Below the pieces are notes generated by a model. The model was not told where the DNA came from and did no database searches. It was given only the letters and a program-made list of their open reading frames with translations. DNA of 64,000 nucleotides from assembly GCF_018704065.1 (NCBI RefSeq), contig NZ_JAGUQP010000001.1, positions 62,001 to 126,000 of the forward strand, given 5' to 3'. Numbering within the stretch: position 1 is the stretch's first letter; every line of letters starts with the position of its first letter. Positions 25,378 through 33,728 of the stretch are shown in pieces. This DNA is from Desulfovulcanus ferrireducens. GTDB taxonomy: Bacteria > Desulfobacterota > Desulfovibrionia > Desulfovibrionales > Desulfonatronovibrionaceae. Both the position numbers and the translations under genes were made by a program.

Positions 25378-26103
25378 ATGAGTGTAAAAGAATTCAAATC
25401 TGTTGCCAGGGCCAATACCCCTAAGCCTGACGCAGAGCTCCCGGCCAGGCAGTTGTTGGTCAGCTTAAAAAATATAGCTCATTTTTTTGGCCAGAGATTG
25501 ATTTTTAAAGATATAAATCTGGAAATCCTCTCCGGACGTGTTTATATTTTGGCCGGACCCAATGGCGCGGGTAAATCAACATTGCTTAAAATTATGGCCG
25601 AGATCATTGAGCCCAGCCAAGGAGAAGTGAGGCTCACACTTCCCAGGGAGCAGATTGCCTATCTCGGGCATCAAACTTTTATTTATTCTTCTCTTTCCGC
25701 CCTTGAAAACCTTAACTTTTGGAATTCTATGTATGGCTTGAGTCTTAGTGAAGAAGAACTTGTTCAGATATTAAAACGCGTTGATCTGGGGCCATTTGTA
25801 TATGAGAAAGCAGGAAATTTTTCTCGCGGGATGGCCCAGAGGCTCAGTCTTGCCAGGGTTATCATGCTAAAACCCAGGCTTCTGTTTTTAGATGAACCAG
25901 GCACCGGTTTGGATAAAGACTCCCGTGATCGTTTGATTTCAGAGATCGAAATAGCCCGTAACGATGGCGCAGGAGTTGTTTGGATAAGTCATGATATTGA
26001 AGAGTTTTCCTTTTCTGATCATATCTTTTTTCTTCAGGGGAAAAAGATTGTCTTTTCCGGACCAAGCGAGGATTTTTCTTTAGAGGGTGCCAATGACTCT
26101 TAA
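25378..26103 (+). CDS. ccmA: heme-export ABC transporter ATPase CcmA
   Basis: 241 residues with an N-terminal extension of about 25 residues. Walker A is GPNGAGKST, the Q-loop region is AYLGHQTFIYSSLSALENL, the signature is FSRGMAQRLSLARV and Walker B is LLFLDEPGTGLD. The SRGMAQ signature is typical of CcmA. With CcmB and CcmC it releases holo-CcmE. It lies between ccmF (3-base gap) and ccmB, which overlaps it by 11 bases. Confidence 0.94.
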   Translation: MSVKEFKSVARANTPKPDAELPARQLLVSLKNIAHFFGQRLIFKDINLEILSGRVYILAGPNGAGKSTLLKIMAEIIEPSQGEVRLTLPREQIAYLGHQTFIYSSLSALENLNFWNSMYGLSLSEEELVQILKRVDLGPFVYEKAGNFSRGMAQRLSLARVIMLKPRLLFLDEPGTGLDKDSRDRLISEIEIARNDGAGVVWISHDIEEFSFSDHIFFLQGKKIVFSGPSEDFSLEGANDS

Positions 26104-26764
26104 AACCTGGGCTATTGTCCGCAAAGACCTGCAGCTTATCTTCTCTGGTGGAGGAGGGCTGGTTCAGGCCGTTCTTTTGGGGTTGCTACTCATTTTTGTC
26201 TTTAGTCTGGCCAATCCTGTGGGCGAAAAGGTTTCGCCTCAGGGGGCGGCAGCCATCTTCTGGCTGGCTTCAAGCTTTGCCCTTATCCTTGTATTTAATA
26301 CTTTGTATTCTGTAGAGGAGGAAAATCTCTCCCGCATTGGTTTGATTTTGGCTCCAATTCCAGTGCAAATGATCTGGGTAGGCAAGGCTGTGGCCGGAGC
26401 TTTGCTCCTGCTCTTGGCCCAGATAGTTTTTTTGCCAGCAGTGGTCGTGTTTTTAGGGCAAGAAACCCTGATTTCCTGGCCAAAGGCCCTGGTTTTACTT
26501 TTGGGCGTAGACTGGGGGTTAGTTAGTATAGGCTCACTTTTAGGTGCTGTTTCTCAAGGCCATAATACCAAGGACTCTCTTTTGAGTATTATAGTTTTTC
26601 CTCTTCTTATCCCGCTTCTTCTGGCCGGAATTCGTCTAGGTGCTTTATATTTTGGGGCAACCTTAGAGAGTCCCGGGTCCTGGTTCGGCCTTATTTTTTC
26701 TTTTGACGCCCTGTTTACCGGAGCTGCGCTTATTTTATTTCCTTTTATCTATACCGGGGAATAG
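26093..26764 (+). CDS. ccmB: heme exporter protein CcmB
   Basis: 223 residues from the ATG at 26093 (TAGAGGG upstream); a GTG two codons earlier is less well placed. Six membrane helices are visible, starting after WAIVRKDLQLIF, the cytoplasmic start typical of CcmB. LYSVEEENLSRIGLILAPI is the conserved coupling segment. It forms the CcmABCD complex with CcmA. A family A repeat starts two bases after its stop and separates it from ccmC. Confidence 0.93.
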   Translation: MTLKTWAIVRKDLQLIFSGGGGLVQAVLLGLLLIFVFSLANPVGEKVSPQGAAAIFWLASSFALILVFNTLYSVEEENLSRIGLILAPIPVQMIWVGKAVAGALLLLLAQIVFLPAVVVFLGQETLISWPKALVLLLGVDWGLVSIGSLLGAVSQGHNTKDSLLSIIVFPLLIPLLLAGIRLGALYFGATLESPGSWFGLIFSFDALFTGAALILFPFIYTGE

Positions 26765-26765
26765 A

Positions 26766-27078
26766 GAGCCTGTGGCCAAATCCTATTTTAATCGTTGATT
26801 GAAAGTCTTGATTTCTGAAATGCATTACAAATGGCTTGGGTAACCCAATCTTAGTGAAGCTTGCGCAGAAACAGAGCATCGGGAGGAATGGGGTAAATAT
26901 TTTGCGATGCTGACCATAACTATCGGTAATAAAAAGAATATTTGTTTACCCAAAATATCCCATTATGCTCTGTCCGCAAGCAAGATTTAGATTGGTCCAA
27001 GTCTTTGTACCAGCATGAAAGAAATCAAGACTATAATAAACCATGGAAATGTTGATAAAAAGGTTCGGCCACAGGCTC
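26766..27078. repeat. family A element, copy 3, inside the ccm operon (313 bp)
   Basis: It starts GAGCCTGTGGCCAAATCC and ends GGTTCGGCCACAGGCTC, with an exact 4-bp direct repeat TAGA on both sides (26762-26765, 27079-27082). The left duplication overlaps the TAG stop of ccmB. Its orientation is opposite to copy 1. The inner arms can fold into one long hairpin. Confidence 0.88.
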
Positions 27079-27180
27079 TAGAGTCGGGGTGACGAACAGG
27101 GCGAATGGGAAGAATGTAGAGGAATTTGGGAAGATAAGTTAAGGGATTTACAAAGTTAACAAACTCAAAAGGAGTGTAGT

Positions 27181-27834
27181 TTGTCCGCAACACTTGCAGT
27201 ATTAGCTTTGATTGGCCTGATTGCATCCCAGTATTTCATCTGGGTCTATGCTCCACTAGAAGAAACAATGGGTTTAGTACAAAAAATATTTTACTTTCAT
27301 CTTCCTCTGGCTTGGTGGGCCTTGTTCAGCTTTTTTGTGGTTTTTGCGGCAAGTATTTTATTTCTGTTAAAAGAGGATAGTAAATGGGATGCCTTGGCGG
27401 GAGCTTCTGCGGAATTTGGCGTGGTGCTCAGTACCTTGGCCTTGATAAGCGGATCTCTTTGGGGTCGCGCTGCCTGGAATACATGGTGGACCTGGGACCC
27501 GCGCTTGACCACGACTTTAGTCATGTGGTTTGTCTACAGCGGATATTTAGTTTTACGAACTGCCCCCTTAAATGAACAGAAAAGGAAAAAAATTTGCGCT
27601 GCTTTGGGTATAGTTGCTTTTTTGGATGTCCCCCTGGTCTTTTTTTCGGCCAGGCTTTGGCGTAGCATTCATCCTGCTGTCTTTGCTGCTAAGGGGGGAG
27701 GATTAGAGCCTGAAATGTGGCATACTGTAATTATTTGCGTTATTGCTTGGGGTTTTTTGACTTTATCTGTTATTGGGCTGCGTTGGAGACAGATTATAGT
27801 AGAACAGAGAGTAAAAGATTTAATCAAGTTTTGA
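27181..27834 (+). CDS. ccmC: heme exporter protein CcmC
   Basis: 217 residues with six membrane helices. The WWD motif AWNTWWTWDPRLTTTLVMWF lies at about 98-117, and heme-ligand histidines occur in FYFHLPLAWW and SIHPAVF. It delivers heme to CcmE on the periplasmic side. The start is TTG at 27181 with AAAAGGAG 8 bases before; no in-frame ATG fits the family start. Family A elements lie on both sides (26766-27078 and 27847-27944). Confidence 0.94.
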   Translation: MSATLAVLALIGLIASQYFIWVYAPLEETMGLVQKIFYFHLPLAWWALFSFFVVFAASILFLLKEDSKWDALAGASAEFGVVLSTLALISGSLWGRAAWNTWWTWDPRLTTTLVMWFVYSGYLVLRTAPLNEQKRKKICAALGIVAFLDVPLVFFSARLWRSIHPAVFAAKGGGLEPEMWHTVIICVIAWGFLTLSVIGLRWRQIIVEQRVKDLIKF

Positions 27835-27846
27835 TGTTACATTTTA

Positions 27847-27944
27847 GAGCCTGTGGCCAAACCATATTTTGATTACCAGATTTAGAAATCAGGATTGAAA
27901 AAAATGAAATATTGTCCTTTTAAGTAAGGCTTGGCCACAGACTC
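27847..27944. repeat. family A element, copy 4, large internal deletion (98 bp)
   Basis: It starts GAGCCTGTGGCCAAACC and ends GGCTTGGCCACAGACTC, flanked by the 4-bp direct repeat TTTA (27843-27846, 27945-27948). Compared with the copy at 52415, about 215 bases are missing between ACCAGATTTAGAAA and TCAGGATTGAAAAA. That it has exact ends and a target duplication suggests the short form itself moved, or was deleted after insertion. Confidence 0.85.
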
Positions 27945-27985
27945 TTTAGCGTTCAACTTTTAACTTGGGAGTAGTGGGGAGAGAA

Positions 27986-28114
27986 GTGAAGTATTTGATT
28001 ATTAGCAATGTAATCATTTGGCTGGGAATCGGTGGCTATCTATTTTTTCTGGCCACCAAGGCAAAAAAGTTAGAAAGAAAACTTAAGCAATTGGAGTTAT
28101 TAAATAATGAGTAG
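27986..28114 (+). CDS. ccmD: CcmD-like small membrane protein
   Basis: 42 residues from a GTG with TGGGGAGA 5-6 bases before. Residues 4-24 form one membrane helix (LIISNVIIWLGIGGYLFFLA), followed by a lysine-rich coiled helix (TKAKKLERKLKQLELLNNE). This size, one helix and a basic helical tail are the pattern of CcmD, which holds CcmE in the CcmABC complex. It lies after ccmC and overlaps the TPR gene by 8 bases. It is too short for strong homology, so the call leans on context. Confidence 0.75.
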   Translation: MKYLIISNVIIWLGIGGYLFFLATKAKKLERKLKQLELLNNE

Positions 28115-28679
28115 GGCATTGAATCTAATAAATGTTCAAAAAACTGTAAGTCTTTTTGGTTTAGGGTGCTTGCTTCTGATTTTTGTTTCTTCACTTGTTT
28201 ATAGAGTAAAATCCCCTTCTCTGACTCTTGTTGTCCATAACAAGCAGGAACAGGCCCAGAATCCCATGATGGAAATAGTCACTCTAATGCAGACGCTGGA
28301 AAAAGAACCTAATAATATCCAAGTCTTAACATCTCTTGGAAACAGATTTATGTATATGCGTGCTTGGGAAAAGGCCATGGATTTTTGGGGCAGAGTTTTA
28401 GCCATTGAACCAGAGAATAAAATGGCTTTGAATCAGATAGGTGTCTGTTATTTTGAGCTAGGTAAATATCCACAGGCAAGAGATACATTCTTAAAATTAA
28501 TTAAAATTGATAACAAAAATTACAGAGCTTACTATAACCTGGCTATCATATACAAATATTATCTAGATAACAAGGATGAGGCCAAGAAGTATTTACAAAA
28601 AATCTTAGACATGCGACCTGACGATAAAGAACTCTTAGAAGCAGTGCAAAGAGAAATGCATAGTCCAAAAAAAGATTAA
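28107..28679 (+). CDS. TPR protein of the ccm cluster (CcmI/NrfG-like role)
   Basis: 190 residues. An N-terminal membrane anchor (about 14-33, VSLFGLGCLLLIFVSSLVY) is followed by a periplasmic part with three TPRs: VLTSLGNRFMYMRAWEKAMD, ALNQIGVCYFELGKYPQA and YYNLAIIYKYYLDNKDEAKK. Such proteins at the end of ccm operons hold apocytochrome for heme attachment. It overlaps ccmD by 8 bases, so it is co-translated. A family B element starts 23 bases after its stop. Confidence 0.8.
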   Translation: MSRALNLINVQKTVSLFGLGCLLLIFVSSLVYRVKSPSLTLVVHNKQEQAQNPMMEIVTLMQTLEKEPNNIQVLTSLGNRFMYMRAWEKAMDFWGRVLAIEPENKMALNQIGVCYFELGKYPQARDTFLKLIKIDNKNYRAYYNLAIIYKYYLDNKDEAKKYLQKILDMRPDDKELLEAVQREMHSPKKD

Positions 28680-28702
28680 TTTTAGATTTTGGCAGGTTAC
28701 CT

Positions 28703-28833
28703 GATGCAACTGCAATAATTAAAATTTTACAGTTTTGACAAACATCTTCATCTTGTAACCTGTTCAAATGATTCAACATTCATCATTCAAAATTCAACAT
28801 TGCCTGCAAAAAGCCCCTTTTTGCAGGCGCATC
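28703..28833. repeat. family B miniature element, copy 1 (131 bp, inverted)
   Basis: The ends are GATGCAACTGC and GCAGGCGCATC, inverted repeats with two mismatches, flanked by exact 6-bp direct repeats TTACCT (28697-28702, 28834-28839). Near one end, GCCTGCAAAAAG and its complement form a subterminal hairpin. The AT-rich middle holds TTCAACATT units. It is the reverse complement of copies at 36239 and 63532. Confidence 0.9.
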
Positions 28834-29202
28834 TTACCTGTTTGTGAAAGAATTAAGATAACAAGAACAGGATAGAGGACTGAGGACGTTGAAAATACTT
28901 TTATGGCAGAAAATTCAAAGATGTTGAGTTTTTTTTGATGAAGAGCCTGTTTTTTTGAGGGATACTGGGGCTCAAGGAAAGAATGCTTGGAGGATAAGAA
29001 ATCAAAAAATTTTATAGTCTTGATCTTGTGTCATATCTAAAGCCGTGCTGACAAAATTAAAACTCTAAATAATAGTTCCTCAACCCAGACAGTTTGTTTG
29101 ACAGGTATTATTGCTTGATGATAGCTACGCAGCACTCAGTAACCGAAGGTGAATAGAGGGCTTGATGCTCTAAAAATATCATAAAAATCTTAGGAGGTTA
29201 AG
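28834..29202. other. intergenic stretch upstream of the liv operon
   Basis: About 370 bases without a gene. A TTGACA at about 29098 is not followed by a convincing -10 box. It should hold the liv promoter. AGGAGG for livK lies at its right end. No RNA gene or repeat is recognised beyond the family B target duplication. Confidence 0.4.
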
Positions 29203-30336
29203 ATGAACAGAATTTTTGCAGGCAAGATGTTGGGCCGCTTATTTTTATCCGTGGCCCTGGTTGTCCTTGGTGCAGGCTTGGTTTTTGCTGGGGAAACAAT
29301 CAAAATTGGTGTGGCAGGTCCGCATAGCGGCGACTTGGCCTCTTATGGTTTGCCTTCAATAAATGCAGCAAAATTGGTGATTGACAAGTATAACGCTAAA
29401 GGTGGCATTTTAGGTAAAAAAATCGAAATTGTTAAAGAAGATGATCAGTGTAAACCCGAGTTGGCAACTAATGTTGCTACAAAGCTTGTTTCTGATGGTG
29501 TTGCTGGGGTAATTGGGCATATTTGTAGTGGTGCTACAAAGGCTGCTTTGACTATTTATAAGGATGCTAAAATCGTAGCTATCTCTCCTGCTTCTACCAA
29601 CCCACCGCTCACTCAAAGCGGCATGTATCCCAATTTCTTCAGAACCATAGCTCCAGACGATGCCCAGGCAAAACTGGATGTTGACTTTGTCTTGAATTAT
29701 TTAAAGGCGAAAAAGGTTGCCATTATTCACGACAAGGGTGATTACGGCAAGGGACTGGCAACAATGGAGAAAAAGTTTATAGAGCAGGATGGTCGGGCTA
29801 AAGTAGTTCTCTTTGAAGGTGTGACCCCGGGCGGTGTTGATTACTCAGCAGTAGTACAAAAAATCAAAAGGGCAAAACCGGATGTCGTGCTTTTTGGCGG
29901 TTACCATCCAGAGGCATCTAAAATTGTGACTACAATGCGTAGAAAAAGAGTCAAAATTCCTTTCTTGGCAGGTGATGGAGTAAAAGATATATCTTTTATT
30001 AAAGTAGCTGGTAAATATGCTGAAGGCGTTTACGCGTCTGGACCAAGAGATGTTTCCAATAATCCGGAGTATAAGGAAGCAGTTAAAGAACACAAAAAAG
30101 TTTTTGGCACCGATCCTGGACCTTTCTTTGAAAATGCTTATGCAGCAACAGAAGCCCTGTTAAATGCCATTGAGAAGGCTGGTTCAACAAAATATGAATC
30201 TATTGTAAAAGTTTTACGTACTCAGTATGTAAACACCCCATTAGGCAAAATTAAATTTGATGCAAAAGGTGATGCTGAAGGCGTAGGATTTTCTGTTTAC
30301 CAGGTTCAAAATGGTAAATTTGTAGAGGTTAAATAG
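29203..30336 (+). CDS. livK: branched-chain amino acid ABC transporter, binding protein
   Basis: 377 residues with a signal peptide (cleavage near residue 29, VFAGE). The mature protein is a Leu/Ile/Val-binding type I fold: IKIGVAGPHSGDLASYG, INAAKLVIDKYNAKGGILG, GVIGHICSGATKAAL, AISPASTNPPLT and YEAVKEHKK-type C-lobe segments. CVTPGGVDYSAVVQKIK-like sequence is replaced by GVTPGGVDYS here. LTAGGAGG-type spacing, with TTAGGAGGTTAAG upstream, gives a strong start. It is the first gene of the liv operon, and a strong hairpin follows it. Confidence 0.93.
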   Translation: MNRIFAGKMLGRLFLSVALVVLGAGLVFAGETIKIGVAGPHSGDLASYGLPSINAAKLVIDKYNAKGGILGKKIEIVKEDDQCKPELATNVATKLVSDGVAGVIGHICSGATKAALTIYKDAKIVAISPASTNPPLTQSGMYPNFFRTIAPDDAQAKLDVDFVLNYLKAKKVAIIHDKGDYGKGLATMEKKFIEQDGRAKVVLFEGVTPGGVDYSAVVQKIKRAKPDVVLFGGYHPEASKIVTTMRRKRVKIPFLAGDGVKDISFIKVAGKYAEGVYASGPRDVSNNPEYKEAVKEHKKVFGTDPGPFFENAYAATEALLNAIEKAGSTKYESIVKVLRTQYVNTPLGKIKFDAKGDAEGVGFSVYQVQNGKFVEVK

Positions 30337-30355
30337 GTATAACCATTGATGACTC

Positions 30356-30393
30356 TGATGCGTCTATCCTACCTTGAACGGATGGGCGCATCA
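30356..30393 (+). terminator. long hairpin between livK and livH
   Basis: TGATGCGTCTATCC pairs with GGATGGGCGCATCA over 14 bp (two G-T pairs) around a 10-nt loop. The tail is TATTTTATACC, with no clean T-run. It probably gives partial termination or protects livK mRNA, so that the binding protein exceeds the membrane parts. Confidence 0.65.
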
Positions 30394-30463
30394 TATTTTA
30401 TACCTAAGTACTTATGTCTCAACCAATAACTTAAAACTAAAAACATCACAGTTAGAGAAAAAA

Positions 30464-31367
30464 ATGGATTACTTTCTCGAATTATTTTTTGGGGGCTTAA
30501 CAAAAGGTAGTATTTACGCATTAATCGCCCTGGGCTATACCATGGTCTATGGTATTATCGAACTAATAAATTTCGCCCATGGTGAAATCTATATGATTGG
30601 AGCCTTTACAGCGTTAATTGTAGCCGGAGTTTTGTCACTTTTAGGTTTAAATACAGTCTCTATTCTTATCCTAGCAACCCTGATTGCTGTAGTTTATTCT
30701 TCTGCTTTATGGATATACCGTTGAGAAAATAGCTTATAAGCCTTTGCGTAATGCTCCAAGGCTATCGCCTCTCATTAGTGCTATAGGGATGTCAATTTTT
30801 TTGCAGAATTATGTTCTGCTCGCTCAGACTTCAGATTTCTTGCCATTTCCCAATCTTATTCCTGAATTTGAGTTTATGGAGCCATACTATCATATTATGG
30901 GATCAGCTGAGCTGGTGATAATTTTGACCACCGCCGTAGTCATGGTTTTATTGACTTTTTTGATCAAGTTTACCCGTATTGGAAAGGCCATGCGGGCAAC
31001 TGCACAAAACAAGAAGATGGCCATGTTGACCGGGGTCAATGTGGACCGGGTCATCTCTATGACTTTTGTTATTGGCTCGGCTTTGGCTGCCATAGGTGGA
31101 GTTTTGATTGCCTCCTATGTTGGACAAATAAATTTTTATATTGGGTTTATTGCCGGAATTAAGGCTTTTACCGCTGCAGTACTAGGAGGAATTGGTAGTA
31201 TCCCTGGCGCAGTTTTAGGTGCGCTTGTTCTGGGCTGGACAGAAAGTTTTGCAACTGGCTATGTTTCCAGTGATTATGAAGATGTATTCGCTTTTTGTCT
31301 TTTAGTATTAATCCTCATTTTTCGTCCTGCAGGTATATTGGGCAGGTCAACGACACAAAAAGTTTAG
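30464..31367 (+). pseudogene. livH: livH, branched-chain amino acid permease, with +1 frameshift
   Basis: The first 87 codons (MDYFLELFFGGLTKGSIYAL onward) and the part from about 30711 to 31367 are both typical LivH but lie in different frames. The first frame stops at TGA 30722. Removing one T in CTTTAT (30706-30710) restores a normal reading: SSAL, then GYTVEKIAYKPLRNAPRLSP. The second part holds the EAA-like loop GKAMRATAQNKKMAMLTGV and FTAAVLGGIGSIPGAVLGA. LivM, LivG and LivF are intact. It is therefore a recent mutation, a sequencing slip or a translational frameshift. The ATG at 30464 fits the family start; only a weak ribosome site is seen. Confidence 0.85.
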
Positions 31368-31541
31368 CTTTTGTTGATTGGTTGAATGGTGAAATGGCTG
31401 AAAGGTTGATTGGTTTATTGGCACATGTGAATTTAGAGCAACATTTTAATTTTTAGTAGTTACAGACAACTACAAACTAATCAACCACTCCGCTAATAAC
31501 CAATTAACTAATAAACTAATTAAACCAGTATAGAGGAGCTA
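31368..31541. other. livH-livM spacer with imperfect inverted repeats
   Basis: The 174 bases hold TTGATTGGTTGAATGG-like units on the left and AATCAACCA/CCAATTAAC units on the right, which can pair. The same low-complexity style recurs at 61530-61635. No gene is seen. Confidence 0.4.
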
Positions 31542-32771
31542 ATGTCAGGCTTAAAAAAATCCATTCTTGTTTCTTTATGGTTTATGTTTCTTACTTTTCC
31601 CATCATGGTGATTCGGGTGGATACTATTGAGGGTATTGTCCAATGGAGGTGGAAGAACCTGCTCTTCGTGGGAGTGGGAAGTTTTTTTCTTTCTTTTTTG
31701 TGGCGCTACCTTCTAGAGAGAAAAGAGAAGGGCGCAAAGAAAAAAGAAATGGGCCAGGCAGAGCTTAGCTTGGTGCAAAAAATAGTATCTGAACCTCGCT
31801 ACAGTCGGCCCGTTTATTTTTTGTTTTTAATTTTTATCCTGGTTTTTCCTCTGATTTTTTCTACTTACCAGACCAATATAATGATCTCGGCTTTGATCTA
31901 CGTTCTATTAGGCCTGGGTCTAAATATTGTTGTTGGTCTGGCCGGACTTTTAGACTTGGGATATGTGGCCTTTTATGCTGTTGGGGCTTATTCTTATGCC
32001 TTATTAAACTATCATTACGGGTTAGGTTTTTGGACAGTCTTACCCATCGGTGGTTTTTTAGCTGCTATTTTCGGTATTATATTGGGTTTTCCTGTCTTAA
32101 GGCTACGTGGTGATTACCTGGCCATTGTCACACTGGGCTTTGGAGAAATCATCAGGCTGGTCTTGGAGAACTGGGATGAATTTTCTTTTGGCCCCAGTGG
32201 AATAGCCAATATTCCCAGACCTGGTTTTTTTGGCATTGATTTAGATGTTCAGTCGGCTACTATTTATATTTATTATTTAATGGTTATTATGGCTTTGATA
32301 ACCATATTTGTGGTCAACCGGCTGCAAAACTCCAGACTGGGTCGGGCCTGGCTAGCATTAAGAGAAGATGAAATTGCATGTCAGGCTATGGGTATTGATA
32401 AGATAAAAACTAAACTCACCGCGTTTGCCTTAGGCGCAACCTGGGCGGGTTTTGGAGGCGTAATATTTGCTGCCAAGACAACCTTTATCAATCCAGCCAG
32501 TTTTACTTTTCTTGAGTCGGCCATAATTTTGTCCATTGTCGTTCTTGGTGGCATGGGATCTATTGTTGGGGTTATTTTAGCCGCATTTATTATGATTCTT
32601 CTACCAGAATATTTACGTGCCTTTTCAGATTATCGGATGCTGATATTTGGTGCCTCAATGGTCTTGATGATGGTTTTTAGGCCGCAGGGACTTATTGCCA
32701 ATGTGCGGCGTAAATATGAGTATAATACTAAAAGTCGATTGGACGCCGCTTCAAAAAACAGCACGACCTAA
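31542..32771 (+). CDS. livM: branched-chain amino acid ABC transporter, permease LivM
   Basis: 409 residues. Two extra N-terminal helices and a basic linker (about 1-85) precede the normal LivM core. The core shows YVLLGLGLNIVVGLAGLLDLG, FPVLRLRGDYLAIVTLGFGEI and the coupling loop GRAWLALREDEIACQAMGID, then FINPASFTFLESAIILSIVVLGG. It forms the transmembrane channel with LivH. GAGGAGC precedes the ATG. The length fits the longer proteobacterial LivM type. Confidence 0.92.
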   Translation: MSGLKKSILVSLWFMFLTFPIMVIRVDTIEGIVQWRWKNLLFVGVGSFFLSFLWRYLLERKEKGAKKKEMGQAELSLVQKIVSEPRYSRPVYFLFLIFILVFPLIFSTYQTNIMISALIYVLLGLGLNIVVGLAGLLDLGYVAFYAVGAYSYALLNYHYGLGFWTVLPIGGFLAAIFGIILGFPVLRLRGDYLAIVTLGFGEIIRLVLENWDEFSFGPSGIANIPRPGFFGIDLDVQSATIYIYYLMVIMALITIFVVNRLQNSRLGRAWLALREDEIACQAMGIDKIKTKLTAFALGATWAGFGGVIFAAKTTFINPASFTFLESAIILSIVVLGGMGSIVGVILAAFIMILLPEYLRAFSDYRMLIFGASMVLMMVFRPQGLIANVRRKYEYNTKSRLDAASKNSTT

Positions 32772-32939
32772 TTGCCGCACCAGTCAGCGACAATATTAAA
32801 TGTGAAATACTGAGAAAGTAAAAAAAATTTTTCGAGTACTCTTTGACCTAGCATTAGAGTCTTTGCAGGGTGTCAGACTGGCTTAATTTTGTATGAGTTT
32901 TTAAAACCTTAAAACATAAAACTAAAAATTGTTTAAGAT

Positions 32940-33728
32940 ATGCAGCCAATACTAGATGTTCAAGGAATGAGTATGGATTTTGGGGGCTTACGGGCTCTTA
33001 ACAGTGTGGACCTGCAGGTCCATCCAGATGAGATAGTTGCGTTAATCGGCCCTAATGGGGCGGGGAAAACTACATTTTTTAATTGTATTACAGGAATTTA
33101 TGAGCCCACTGAAGGAGATATTTATCTTCTGACCAAGGGTAATAAGAGGAAGAGAATTAATGGCTATAAGCCCAATAAAGTTACAGAGTTGGGCATGGCC
33201 AGAACTTTTCAGAACATCCGTCTTTTTCCCAATATGACTGTTCTGGAAAATGTAATGATTGGCAGACATTGTCGAACAAAGTCCTGGATTTTAGGAGCCA
33301 TATTTCGTGGAAAGTCAACAAAGCAGGAAGAGCAGGAGACTATTGATTTCAGTTATAATCTCCTGGAAAAAGTTGGATTGGAAAAATATGTAAATGAAGT
33401 GGCCATGAATTTACCCTATGGCGCACAAAGACGCTTAGAGATTGCTCGAGCTTTGGCCACCGAACCAATACTTCTTCTGCTGGATGAGCCTGCTGCTGGA
33501 ATGAACCCTCAGGAAACAGCAGAGCTAAAAGATCTTATCCAGCAAATAAGAGATGAGGAAAACATTGCCATCTTGTTAATAGAACATGATATGAAGTTAG
33601 TCATGAATATTTCCGATGTTGTTTATGTAATGGAGTATGGTCGCATGCTAGCTAAAGGTAGGCCGGAGGAGATCAAGGAAAACCCCCAGGTGATCAAGGC
33701 TTATCTTGGGGAGGATCATGATGCTTAA
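32940..33728 (+). CDS. livG: branched-chain amino acid ABC transporter, ATPase LivG
   Basis: 262 residues. Walker A is GPNGAGKTT, the Q-loop region is ARTFQNIRLFPNMTVLENVMIG, and the signature region is NLPYGAQRRLEIARAL (YGAQ in place of SGGQ, usual for LivG). Walker B is LLLLDEPAAGMNPQE, followed by the H-loop EHDMKLVM. It couples ATP hydrolysis to import with LivF. The stop overlaps the livF start region. Confidence 0.94.
   Translation: MQPILDVQGMSMDFGGLRALNSVDLQVHPDEIVALIGPNGAGKTTFFNCITGIYEPTEGDIYLLTKGNKRKRINGYKPNKVTELGMARTFQNIRLFPNMTVLENVMIGRHCRTKSWILGAIFRGKSTKQEEQETIDFSYNLLEKVGLEKYVNEVAMNLPYGAQRRLEIARALATEPILLLLDEPAAGMNPQETAELKDLIQQIRDEENIAILLIEHDMKLVMNISDVVYVMEYGRMLAKGRPEEIKENPQVIKAYLGEDHDA

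Noticed and set aside
30744-31367. A separate short LivH-like permease gene
   Set aside because: It lacks a family start and a ribosome site, and joins perfectly to the upstream half by removing one base; it is the second part of frameshifted livH.
31368-31541. Another transposable repeat in the livH-livM gap
   Set aside because: The TTGATTGG/CCAATCAA units are low-complexity and lack defined ends or target duplications; similar text at 61530 is best explained as terminator surroundings.
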